From an uncultured Erysipelotrichaceae bacterium (GTDB lineage: Bacteria > Bacillota_I > Bacilli_A > Erysipelotrichales > Coprobacillaceae): a DNA stretch of 11,055 nt. Below are positions 1 through 6,095 of this stretch, piece after piece. The position numbers and the translations under genes were made by a program. How positions within the stretch are numbered: position 1 is the stretch's first letter; the number at the start of each line of letters is the position of its first letter. The DNA is taken from positions 1 through 11,055 of the forward strand of contig URQL01000044.1 in assembly GCA_900550005.1 (NCBI GenBank), read 5' to 3'. A model generated the notes under the pieces. The model had not been told where the DNA came from. It was given only the letters and a program-made list of their open reading frames with translations, and did no database searches.

Positions 1-67
1 TATTATTTTCAACTAAAGTGAATAAATCATCAAGTACAAGTATTCTTTTACATTTGGTTAAAATCAT
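1..67 (-). CDS. Possible 5' fragment of an unknown gene, cut by the window edge
   Basis: An open frame starts with ATG at 67 and runs to the window edge without a stop, giving 22 residues that begin MILTKCKRILVLDDLF. Its ATG overlaps the TGA of a short basic open frame (64-138) in an ATGA arrangement, which often marks coupled translation. No strong Shine-Dalgarno sequence lies in front of the ATG. I do not recognise the protein: the fragment is too short, and alternating hydrophobic and charged residues are all that can be seen. It lies about 120 bases downstream of the tmRNA and beyond that gene's terminator, so it would need its own promoter, which I cannot identify. It may be chance open frame in AT-rich DNA. 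Confidence 0.25.
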   Translation of the reverse strand, partial: MILTKCKRILVLDDLFTLVENN

Positions 68-150
68 TTACGAGATCTTATTCTATGACCTAAAGTTAAT
101 TTATCTATAATTTTGTTTATAATTATTTTTCTTTTCAAAATCTTCTCACT

Positions 151-178
151 AAATAAAAAAGCCTTGATAAAATCAAGG
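151..178 (-). terminator. Rho-independent terminator of ssrA
   Basis: On the minus strand a 7-bp stem CCTTGAT/ATCAAGG with a three-base loop (162-178) is followed by C and a T-rich run (160-151). It starts only 11 bases after the CCA end of the tmRNA, so it ends the ssrA transcript and leaves a short 3' trailer for trimming. Confidence 0.85.
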
Positions 179-189
179 TAATTTACATT

Positions 190-542
190 TGGTGGAGTCG
201 GCGGGAATCGAACCCGCGTCCAAAAATCGTCCCCCTAAAGCGTCTACAGTTTAGCTTATTGGTTAAATTTAGCTAAGCTTAAATCAATAAGCAATATTCA
301 CTTAGCGATCCTATAGATTTTCGAGTATTACCTCTAGGCTAAGTAATACCTTAACTCACATGTTATAATACTAGCTATTTAGCTATGAGTAGACTAAATA
401 GTAGCATGCCAAAGTCTATGTCGACTTATATTAGGCAAAAGCGTAATTTGTTCTGTTTCCAGTTATTTTTTGTTTGCACATTACGTGTGCCATCGACTGC
501 AGCTAAAGTCAAACTGATCCCTGTCGAATCCAAGACGACCCC
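190..542 (-). ncRNA. ssrA: Transfer-messenger RNA (tmRNA)
   Basis: tmRNA rescues ribosomes stalled on broken messages: it enters the A site as an alanine tRNA mimic with SmpB, then serves as a short message that adds a degradation tag. The 353-nt molecule is in the usual size range. The acceptor stem pairs GGGGTCG (542-536) with CGACTCC, followed by discriminator A and an encoded CCA ending at 190. The third pair is G-U, the alanyl-tRNA synthetase identity element. The T stem-loop GCGGG-TTCGATT-CCCGC precedes the 3' acceptor strand. The conserved 5' segment TGGATTCGACAGGGA is present. An internal reading frame at 460-431 encodes the tag. It lies directly downstream of smpB and has its own promoter and terminator. 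The tRNA-like 3' end alone could be mistaken for a tRNA half, but the 5' segment and tag settle the identity. Confidence 0.97.
431..460 (-). other. tmRNA tag-peptide reading frame
   Basis: Within the tmRNA, after AAAATAACT, the frame reads GGA AAC AGA ACA AAT TAC GCT TTT GCC and ends at TAA. This gives GNRTNYAFA, added after the alanine carried by the tmRNA itself. The G-x-x-T-N beginning resembles the Bacillus subtilis tag (A)GKTNSFNQNVALAA as I remember it. The YAFA ending resembles Mycoplasma and Ureaplasma tags. The frame end is certain from the stop codon. The resume codon GGA is inferred from the preceding motif, so one or two residues at the start could differ. Confidence 0.7.
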
Positions 543-547
543 ATTTA

Positions 548-569
548 GGTAAGCAATCTCTTGCTCACC
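548..569 (-). repeat. Perfect inverted repeat between the ssrA promoter and the mature tmRNA 5' end
   Basis: On the minus strand GGTGAGCAA-GAGA-TTGCTTACC can form a 9-bp stem (one G-U pair) with a four-base loop. It ends 5 bases before the mature tmRNA. No T-run follows, so it is not a terminator. It starts just after the -10 element, so a transcript begun at the expected start site would lack the first few bases of the left arm. The full hairpin would form only in read-through RNA from smpB, where it could guide 5' processing. It could instead act at the DNA level as an operator. Confidence 0.5.
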
Positions 570-570
570 T

Positions 571-600
571 ATTATAGCATAAACTCATTAAACTTATCAA
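571..600 (-). promoter_or_regulatory. SigA-type promoter of ssrA
   Basis: TTGATA (600-595), an 18-base spacer and TATAAT (576-571), with TGC immediately before the -10 (extended -10). The -35 box overlaps the TGA stop of smpB. The predicted start near 564 leaves a leader of roughly 20 bases before the mature tmRNA. This gives ssrA strong transcription independent of the rnr-smpB message. Confidence 0.8.
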
Positions 601-1046
601 TAGATGTTCTTCATTGCTTTTTCAATATCTCTTTTAGCATCCTTTTCTTTTAATGCTTGGCGTTTATCATAAAGTTTTTTACCTTTAGCTAAAGCAACTT
701 CTACTTTTACTTTACTTCCTTTATCAAAATAAAGTTTTGTAGGAATTAAGGTATAACCCCCTTCTTTGATTTGTTTAGAAAGTTTAATAATTTCTTTTTT
801 ATGAAGTAATAATTTACGATTTCGCATTGGATCATGATTAAAAATATTTCCTTGTTCATAGGGAGCAATATGCATATTTTCTATGAAAGCTTCATTATTT
901 TTAATTCGAATAAAGCTATCTTTTAAATTAGCACTTCCTTTACGAACTGATTTAATTTCTGTTCCTTTTAACACAATTCCTGCTTCATAAGTATCTTCAA
1001 TAAAGTAATCATGATAAGCTTTTTTATTTTGTGAAACAATTTTCAC
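597..1046 (-). CDS. smpB: SmpB, tmRNA-binding protein
   Basis: SmpB binds the tRNA-like domain of tmRNA, fills in for the missing anticodon arm and positions the tag frame in the ribosome. The 149-residue length is normal. Family signatures are clear: the TYEAGIVLKGTEIKSVR segment (about 19-35), HIAPYEQGN with NHDP (59-73), RNRKLLLH (75-82), and the basic tail from about 120 to 149 containing GKKLYDKR, which enters the mRNA channel. The start is GTG at 1046, sharing its G with the TAG stop of rnr. The ribosome binding site AGGAGGGG (1060-1053) lies inside the last rnr codons, six bases from the GTG. rnr and smpB are therefore cotranscribed and probably translationally coupled, and the partner RNA gene ssrA follows immediately. 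Confidence 0.97.
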   Translation of the reverse strand: MKIVSQNKKAYHDYFIEDTYEAGIVLKGTEIKSVRKGSANLKDSFIRIKNNEAFIENMHIAPYEQGNIFNHDPMRNRKLLLHKKEIIKLSKQIKEGGYTLIPTKLYFDKGSKVKVEVALAKGKKLYDKRQALKEKDAKRDIEKAMKNIY

Positions 1047-3265
1047 TAGGATCCCCTCCTACTTTTTTTTGTTGATTTTTTCTTAAATGCTACATAATAA
1101 GGTTGTTTTTGTTTCTTTTTGGTAGCTGTCGTGTTAAACTCACGAATTTTGCGTTTTTTAGGTTTCTTTGTTACAACTTCAAAATCGATTTGTGCATCAA
1201 TTTTAGAAGCACTCACAACTTTTACCCGAACTTTATCTGACATTTTATACTTTTTACCTGTCATTTCTCCAATTAGCATCATAAATTGTTCATCATAATG
1301 ATAGTAATCATCCATTAATGTAGATATGTGCACTAATCCATCAATTGTATTAGGTAATTCCACAAAGAATCCAAATCCAGTTACAGAAGAGATGATTCCA
1401 TCAAATTCTTCTCCGATATGTCGTGACATATACTCTGCCATTTTCATACTATCAACATCTCGTTCACAATTCACTGCATCAATTTCACGAGCAGATGAAC
1501 TTTCAGCTAACATTGGAACACGTTTACTAAAATGTTCAATTGTTTTTTCATCCATTTTATTTTCAAATAAATAAGTATGGATCAAACGATGAACAAGTAA
1601 ATCAGGATAACGACGAATTGGTGAAGTAAAATGAGTATAATATTCATCTGCTAAACCATAGTGACCTAAACATTCGCTATCATAACGTGCTTTTTGCATA
1701 CAACGAAGCAATAAGGTTGAAATAACACTATGTTCTTCTGTTCCTTTTGTTGACTCTAATAGATCACTTAATTCTTTTGGATAAACATGATCTAATGACC
1801 CTTTTATTTTATATCCTAATGTACTCGCTACGGTTGCAAAGTTAAGCAATTTTTTCTTTTTAGGATGCTCATGAACACGATAGATAAAGGGAACATCTAA
1901 CCATTTAAAATGTTCAGCAACAGTTTCATTGGCTACTAACATAAATTCTTCAATCATCTTTTCTGCCATACCACGTGTTCTAAGTACGATATCTGTTGGT
2001 TTTCCTCGTTTATCAACAATCACTTTTGCTTCATTAACATCAAAATCAATTGCACCTTTTTTATTACGTTTAGTTCTTAAAATAATGGCTAATTCTTCCA
2101 TTAAGAAAAAGAGTTTATAAATATCTTGATAACGTTTTGTTACCTTCTTATCCCCATCAAGGATTTTATTTACATTATTATAAGTCATTCTCTCACTTGA
2201 ATGAATAAGGGTTGGTAAAATTTCATGGCTAACCACTTCTCCATGTGGATCAATTTCCATAATACAAGAAATTGTTAAACGATCAACACGTGGATTTAAT
2301 GAACAAATCCCATTTGATAATTTATGAGGTAACATTGGAATAACGCGATCTACTAGATAAACTGAAGTTCCTCTTTCAACAGCCGATTTATCTAATTCAC
2401 TGTCCTCTTTAACATAATGAGATACATCGGCAATATGAACGCCTAATTTATAATTCCCATTTTTCATTCTTTTTAAACTAATTGCATCATCTAAATCCTT
2501 AGCATCATCCCCGTCAATTGTTACGATCAATTCATCTCTTAAATCAACTCGCCCTTGCTTATCTTCTTGACTCACTTCGTCTGGAATATCTACTAAAGAA
2601 TCCATTACTTTTTGATCAAATTCAACTGGGATATCATAACGTGCAACAATTGATAGAATATCTACTCCAGGATCATTTTTATGTCCGATGATTCGAACTA
2701 CTTTTCCTTTATAAGGAGGCGTGAATTTTGTCATTTCAACAACCACTTTATGTCCTTCCATAGCTCCTTTACGATCTCCATCAAGATAAACTACAGAATT
2801 AAATTTAGGATCGTCAACTAAAATTAAATAACGTCCTTTTCTTTGTTTAACTAAACCCACAACTTGTTGTAAACCACGTTGAATGATTTCAACAACTTTT
2901 CCTTCTAAAGAATTACCACTTTGTTTACCGATTAGTTCAATTTTAACTTTGTCGCCATTTAAAGCACCATTTAAATTAGATGCACCTACATAAATATCAT
3001 CTTGTTCTTCATTATCAACACGTATAAAAGCATATCCTCGAGCATGAAGTTGTACTGTCCCAATGATGACACTTTCATGGTTCGCTAAAAAATAACGATC
3101 TAAAATGCCTCTTTTAATTTTTCCTTCATCTTCCATACGAACTAAGCATTTAACAAGTTCTTTAAAATCTTGACTATGATCATAACCTAAAATTGTTGCG
3201 ATTTCATCTATATTATTTCCCATATAATCTTTTTGACTTAATAAGTCGAGTATTTTTTGCTCCAT
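1046..3265 (-). CDS. rnr: Ribonuclease R (3'-5' exoribonuclease)
   Basis: RNase R degrades structured RNA from the 3' end and works with tmRNA-SmpB to clear non-stop messages. The 739-residue protein has the full family layout: an N-terminal winged-helix region (about 1-60), two cold-shock/OB domains (about 65-200), the RNB catalytic domain (about 240-570), an S1 domain (about 618-700) and a lysine/arginine-rich tail (700-739). The catalytic motif is IDGDDAKDLDDA, with metal-binding aspartates D251, D257, D259 and D260, the equivalents of the E. coli RNase R set. HFTSPIRRYPDL (545-556) and YRVHEHP (462-468) are further family blocks. The start ATG has a strong AAAGGAGG eight bases upstream. 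A terminator hairpin separates it from secG, and its last base is shared with smpB. Confidence 0.97.
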   Translation of the reverse strand: MEQKILDLLSQKDYMGNNIDEIATILGYDHSQDFKELVKCLVRMEDEGKIKRGILDRYFLANHESVIIGTVQLHARGYAFIRVDNEEQDDIYVGASNLNGALNGDKVKIELIGKQSGNSLEGKVVEIIQRGLQQVVGLVKQRKGRYLILVDDPKFNSVVYLDGDRKGAMEGHKVVVEMTKFTPPYKGKVVRIIGHKNDPGVDILSIVARYDIPVEFDQKVMDSLVDIPDEVSQEDKQGRVDLRDELIVTIDGDDAKDLDDAISLKRMKNGNYKLGVHIADVSHYVKEDSELDKSAVERGTSVYLVDRVIPMLPHKLSNGICSLNPRVDRLTISCIMEIDPHGEVVSHEILPTLIHSSERMTYNNVNKILDGDKKVTKRYQDIYKLFFLMEELAIILRTKRNKKGAIDFDVNEAKVIVDKRGKPTDIVLRTRGMAEKMIEEFMLVANETVAEHFKWLDVPFIYRVHEHPKKKKLLNFATVASTLGYKIKGSLDHVYPKELSDLLESTKGTEEHSVISTLLLRCMQKARYDSECLGHYGLADEYYTHFTSPIRRYPDLLVHRLIHTYLFENKMDEKTIEHFSKRVPMLAESSSAREIDAVNCERDVDSMKMAEYMSRHIGEEFDGIISSVTGFGFFVELPNTIDGLVHISTLMDDYYHYDEQFMMLIGEMTGKKYKMSDKVRVKVVSASKIDAQIDFEVVTKKPKKRKIREFNTTATKKKQKQPYYVAFKKKSTKKSRRGS

Positions 3266-3273
3266 TTTTGTCG

Positions 3274-3308
3274 CCTCCTTTAAAAAAAAATAGGACTACA
3301 TTGTCCTA
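3274..3308 (-). terminator. Terminator (possible attenuator) between secG and rnr, abutting the rnr ribosome binding site
   Basis: TAGGAC (3308-3303), a six-base loop and GTCCTA (3296-3291) are followed by nine T residues (3290-3282). The rnr Shine-Dalgarno AAAGGAGG follows almost at once, with GGAGG at 3278-3274. This is an intrinsic terminator for secG, although its stem is only 6 bp. No promoter fits between it and rnr, so rnr needs read-through or a promoter overlapping the end of secG. A weak extended -10 candidate (TGG then GATAAC) overlaps the secG stop codon. Confidence 0.75.
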
Positions 3309-3312
3309 CTTG

Positions 3313-3531
3313 TTATCCCATTTGAATAATTACTGCTAAAACGAAAAAGGCAATACCAAATCCAATTGTTAAACGTGTAATAACTAATTCAGATCCTCTT
3401 TCTTTAGTTTGTGCAAATAAACTTGAACTTTGTCCAGTTAAAGCATTAATAATTCCATCTGATTTTCCACTTTGTAAAAGTGCTAAAATAATGATAACAA
3501 TAGAAACAATGATCATTAATATATTTAACAT
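3313..3531 (-). CDS. secG: SecG, protein-export translocase subunit
   Basis: SecG is the small auxiliary membrane subunit of the SecYEG channel. The 72-residue protein has two membrane helices, about 3-20 and 50-70. Between them is the conserved loop: LLQSGKSDGI (18-27), then L-x-G-x-SS-x-LF (31-39) and the KERGSELVITRLT block (43-55), which are diagnostic of SecG. The ATG has AGGAGG (3544-3539) seven bases upstream. A good promoter lies just before it and a terminator just after it. In Bacillus subtilis secG also heads the cluster secG-yvaK-rnr-smpB-ssrA. The esterase gene yvaK is missing here. Confidence is high from motif and context together. Confidence 0.93.
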   Translation of the reverse strand: MLNILMIIVSIVIIILALLQSGKSDGIINALTGQSSSLFAQTKERGSELVITRLTIGFGIAFFVLAVIIQMG

Positions 3532-3574
3532 ACATATTCCTCCTATGTTGTATTCAAATTCAAAAACTATTTAC

Positions 3575-3603
3575 AATATAGCATATTCTTAGCTTTATTT
3601 CAA
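3575..3603 (-). promoter_or_regulatory. SigA-type promoter of secG
   Basis: TTGAAA (3603-3598), a 17-base spacer and TATATT (3580-3575), with TGC before the -10 (extended -10). The predicted start is near 3568, leaving a leader of about 37 bases with a consensus ribosome binding site. It lies just downstream of the sulP terminator. Confidence 0.8.
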
Positions 3604-3628
3604 CTATAATTAGCTTAACTCATTCGAT

Positions 3629-3657
3629 AAAAAAAGCGAGTAAGTTCCCTTACTCAC
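3629..3657 (-). terminator. Terminator of the SulP gene, overlapping its stop codon
   Basis: GTGAGTAAG (3657-3649), a GGAA-type tetraloop and CTTACTCGC (3644-3636) form a 9-bp stem with one wobble pair, followed by seven T residues (3635-3629). The left arm contains the last codons and the TAA stop of the SulP gene, so a terminating ribosome would cover it. Confidence 0.9.
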
Positions 3658-5287
3658 TCATTAATTCTTGGTCTAAAGCTTCTAAAGCCATAATTGCATC
3701 CCAACAGAAATGGTCTTTCCCTACATATTCTACAAAATGATGACGATTTAATTGATTCATAACCTCATTTTGAACACCTGTAAATTTAAATTTACATTGA
3801 TGTTGGTTTAAACGATCAACAATATCATATAATTCATGAATTCCTGAATCATCTACTGATGGTACACCACGCATTGAAAAAATCATTGCTTCTAATGGTT
3901 CATCAATTTCATCTAAAACATGTGTCATTTGTTCTTGTGTACCAAAGAAAATAGGTCCACTTAAATACATGATTCTTGTTTTTTGATGATGATGTTTTAA
4001 ATCTTTACCAACTCGATCTTTATCAATATCTCTTACTTCAATATGTAAGTGAGAATTATTTAATACAAATAAAATAAAAGATACCATTACCCCGATAACA
4101 ATAGCTACGGTTAAATCAAAAATAACTGTAGATAACATTGTCACTAAATATTGAGCAATATTTGTTTTAACACGATTACCAAAAATTGCTTTAATTTCTT
4201 TCCAATCGTTCATACGCCATGCTGTAACCATCAATACTCCTGCTAATGCAGCTAAAGGAATACGTGACATAAGTGGTCCTAAAACAAACATAGAAATCAA
4301 AATAACAATTGCATGGAATACACTAACTAGTCTTGTCTTTCCACCTGCTTTAATAGCTACAGAAGTTCTAGCGATAGCTGCTGTTGCCGTAACACCACCA
4401 AATAAAGGAATTAACATATTTCCAATACCTTGTGCTAATAATTCTTGATCCGCATTTAATTTTTCATTTTTCATTTTTCCAGCACTGGCACCACAAAGTA
4501 ATGATTCGATCATTCCCAGTGCAGCGATACTTGAAGCTGGAATCATTAAATTTGTAATCGTACCTAATTGTAAAGAAGAAAAGGATAAACGTGCTTCTGG
4601 AAATAAAGTACTAGGAATTGTCCCTACTTCATGTACAGGAAGATTTAAAGCTAATTGACAAATTAACGCAATAATGATCCCCGCTAAAGAAGATGGGCAA
4701 TATTCTCCCCATTTTTTAGGCCAAATAAGCATAATGATCACAACTAAAAAACCAAAGAAAACTGTAGGCATTGAAACTGGAAAACCTACTTTTGTATAAG
4801 AAAATAATTTTTCTAAAGCACTTGATCCCACTGATGAAGTACCAAAAAAATTATCAATTTGCCCTAAAGCAATGATAATTGCAATTCCACTTGTAAATCC
4901 AGTGATAACACTTGTAGGAATAAAAGAAACTACTTTTCCAAACTTAAATAAAGATGCAATGATCAACATACATCCTGATAAAAAGCTAGCAATAAAAACA
5001 CCTTGCAACCCATAAGTCGTTGATAAACCAATCAAGATTGCAGACATAGCTCCTGTTGGTCCAGAAATTTGATAACTCGCCCCTGATAGCATCCCAATAA
5101 CAAGTCCAGCAATAATTGCAGTAATTAATCCTGCTCCAGCATCTGCACCACTACTTACCCCAAACGCTAATGCAAGTGGTAAAGCTACTGCCGCAACAGT
5201 TAATCCAGCTAACATATCTTGAAGAAGAGTTTGCAAGTTATAGCCTTTAAACTCTTGTTTCAACATTGAAACATAATCCTTAAACAT
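3650..5287 (-). CDS. SulP/SLC26-family anion transporter with STAS domain
   Basis: SulP proteins are membrane anion transporters; known substrates in the family include sulfate, bicarbonate and dicarboxylates, and the sequence does not decide among them. The 545-residue length is normal. The N-terminal 410 residues are a multi-helix membrane domain with the SGPTGAMS motif (75-82) and the GGVTATAAIARTSVAI block (297-312). A cytoplasmic STAS domain follows (about 435-545), with SGPIFFG (443-449) and the anti-sigma-antagonist-like loop VDDSG (478-482), whose Ser481 sits at the position phosphorylated in SpoIIAA-type STAS proteins. The start ATG has AAGGGGGA five bases upstream. It has its own promoter and terminator, so it is probably monocistronic. 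No carbonic anhydrase or sulfate-assimilation gene is adjacent to indicate a substrate. Confidence 0.93.
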   Translation of the reverse strand: MFKDYVSMLKQEFKGYNLQTLLQDMLAGLTVAAVALPLALAFGVSSGADAGAGLITAIIAGLVIGMLSGASYQISGPTGAMSAILIGLSTTYGLQGVFIASFLSGCMLIIASLFKFGKVVSFIPTSVITGFTSGIAIIIALGQIDNFFGTSSVGSSALEKLFSYTKVGFPVSMPTVFFGFLVVIIMLIWPKKWGEYCPSSLAGIIIALICQLALNLPVHEVGTIPSTLFPEARLSFSSLQLGTITNLMIPASSIAALGMIESLLCGASAGKMKNEKLNADQELLAQGIGNMLIPLFGGVTATAAIARTSVAIKAGGKTRLVSVFHAIVILISMFVLGPLMSRIPLAALAGVLMVTAWRMNDWKEIKAIFGNRVKTNIAQYLVTMLSTVIFDLTVAIVIGVMVSFILFVLNNSHLHIEVRDIDKDRVGKDLKHHHQKTRIMYLSGPIFFGTQEQMTHVLDEIDEPLEAMIFSMRGVPSVDDSGIHELYDIVDRLNQHQCKFKFTGVQNEVMNQLNRHHFVEYVGKDHFCWDAIMALEALDQELMSE

Positions 5288-5316
5288 AAAATCCCCCTTA
5301 ATAATAATACTTTGTC

Positions 5317-5345
5317 ATTATACACGTTTATTTGTTGAAAAAAAA
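5317..5345 (-). promoter_or_regulatory. Probable promoter of the SulP gene
   Basis: A perfect TATAAT (5322-5317) lies 29 bases upstream of the SulP start codon. The -35 region at 17 bases is only TTTTTT (5345-5340), a weak match. The site lies between the upstream terminator and the SulP ribosome binding site, which supports it. Confidence 0.55.
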
Positions 5346-5375
5346 GGATTAATTTAAGAATTTATTATTGAATAA

Positions 5376-5403
5376 ATAAAAATACCCCAATTTTTACGGG
5401 GTA
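5376..5403 (-). terminator. Terminator of the TagO-family gene
   Basis: TACCCC (5403-5398) and GGGGTA (5388-5383) form a 6-bp GC-rich stem around a nine-base loop, followed by TTTTTATTT. It starts eight bases after the TAG stop of the transferase gene. Confidence 0.85.
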
Positions 5404-5410
5404 CTTCATT

Positions 5411-6095
5411 CTAAGCATCTTGATAGTCAATTCCTACTACATAGTAAAGTTCAGTATCTCTCACTACTGTGATAACCATTGATTTCTTTAATGAACTTGT
5501 TGGCATTCCTTCATCATTTTCTTTATAAGTGATATCTAAACTAATATCATACGTTTCTTTATCTTGATTTCCTTCACTTTCTAATTTATATTCTGATGGA
5601 TCAAAGGAATTTACAACATAGCTCACTACTTCTGGTAAATTAGTTTGACCATATTTTGCTTCATATTCTGTAAAGTTGGCATAATAATCTCTTAAAGCAT
5701 AAGATGCAAAAGATTGTCTTGAATCTGGCCAGATATAACTTAATCCACCAATGTCTTCTCTTTCTGTTTTATTAGACCAAGTAAAGAAATCTGCAGCGAA
5801 ATATGCAGCAACATAAGTTGCTTCTTTTTCTTGATCACCTGAATCATTAGCTGCTTGTAATTCAGTATAAATTTCTTTTAATAAATCTGTTGGATGAGCT
5901 GATTCACGATAATGTAATCCATCACCCTCTAAATCTTCTTGTTTTTGTTTTTCTAGCTCTTGTTGTTTTATTTCATTTTGACGGTTAATATAAAATGCAC
6001 CACCACCAACAGCTACAATAGCGATGACTAAAATTGAAATTAAAATAATTTGATTTCTTAATTTGTTTTGATTTTTCATTTTTGCTATCCTCTTT
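5411..6095 (-). promoter_or_regulatory. Possible internal ribosome binding site and start (ATG at 6079) for a separate C-terminal protein
   Basis: Inside the transferase gene AAAGAGGA (6095-6088) lies eight bases before the ATG of Met402 (6079-6077). Initiation there would yield a 222-residue protein beginning MKNQNKLRNQ, with a hydrophobic helix at its residues 10-31: a textbook N-terminal signal anchor carrying the extracytoplasmic domain. The site lies exactly at the domain junction. This is suggestive of a former separate gene or dual products, but it could be a chance purine-rich stretch encoding Lys-Arg. Confidence 0.35.

Noticed and set aside
190..222. tRNA-like 3' half with T-loop and CCA
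   Set aside because: It belongs to the tmRNA: the matching acceptor strand is at 536-542 and no anticodon arm lies in between.
1326..1574. Plus-strand open frame of 82 codons inside rnr
   Set aside because: Antisense to a fully conserved RNase R coding sequence, no ribosome binding site, and a composition expected from the reverse of an AT-rich gene.
1929..2120. Plus-strand open frame of 63 codons inside rnr
   Set aside because: Antisense shadow of the RNB catalytic domain with no start signals or recognisable protein.
3650..5287. Horizontal acquisition of the SulP gene
   Set aside because: Codon use and AT content look like the neighbours, and there are no repeats, insertion sequences or integrase nearby.
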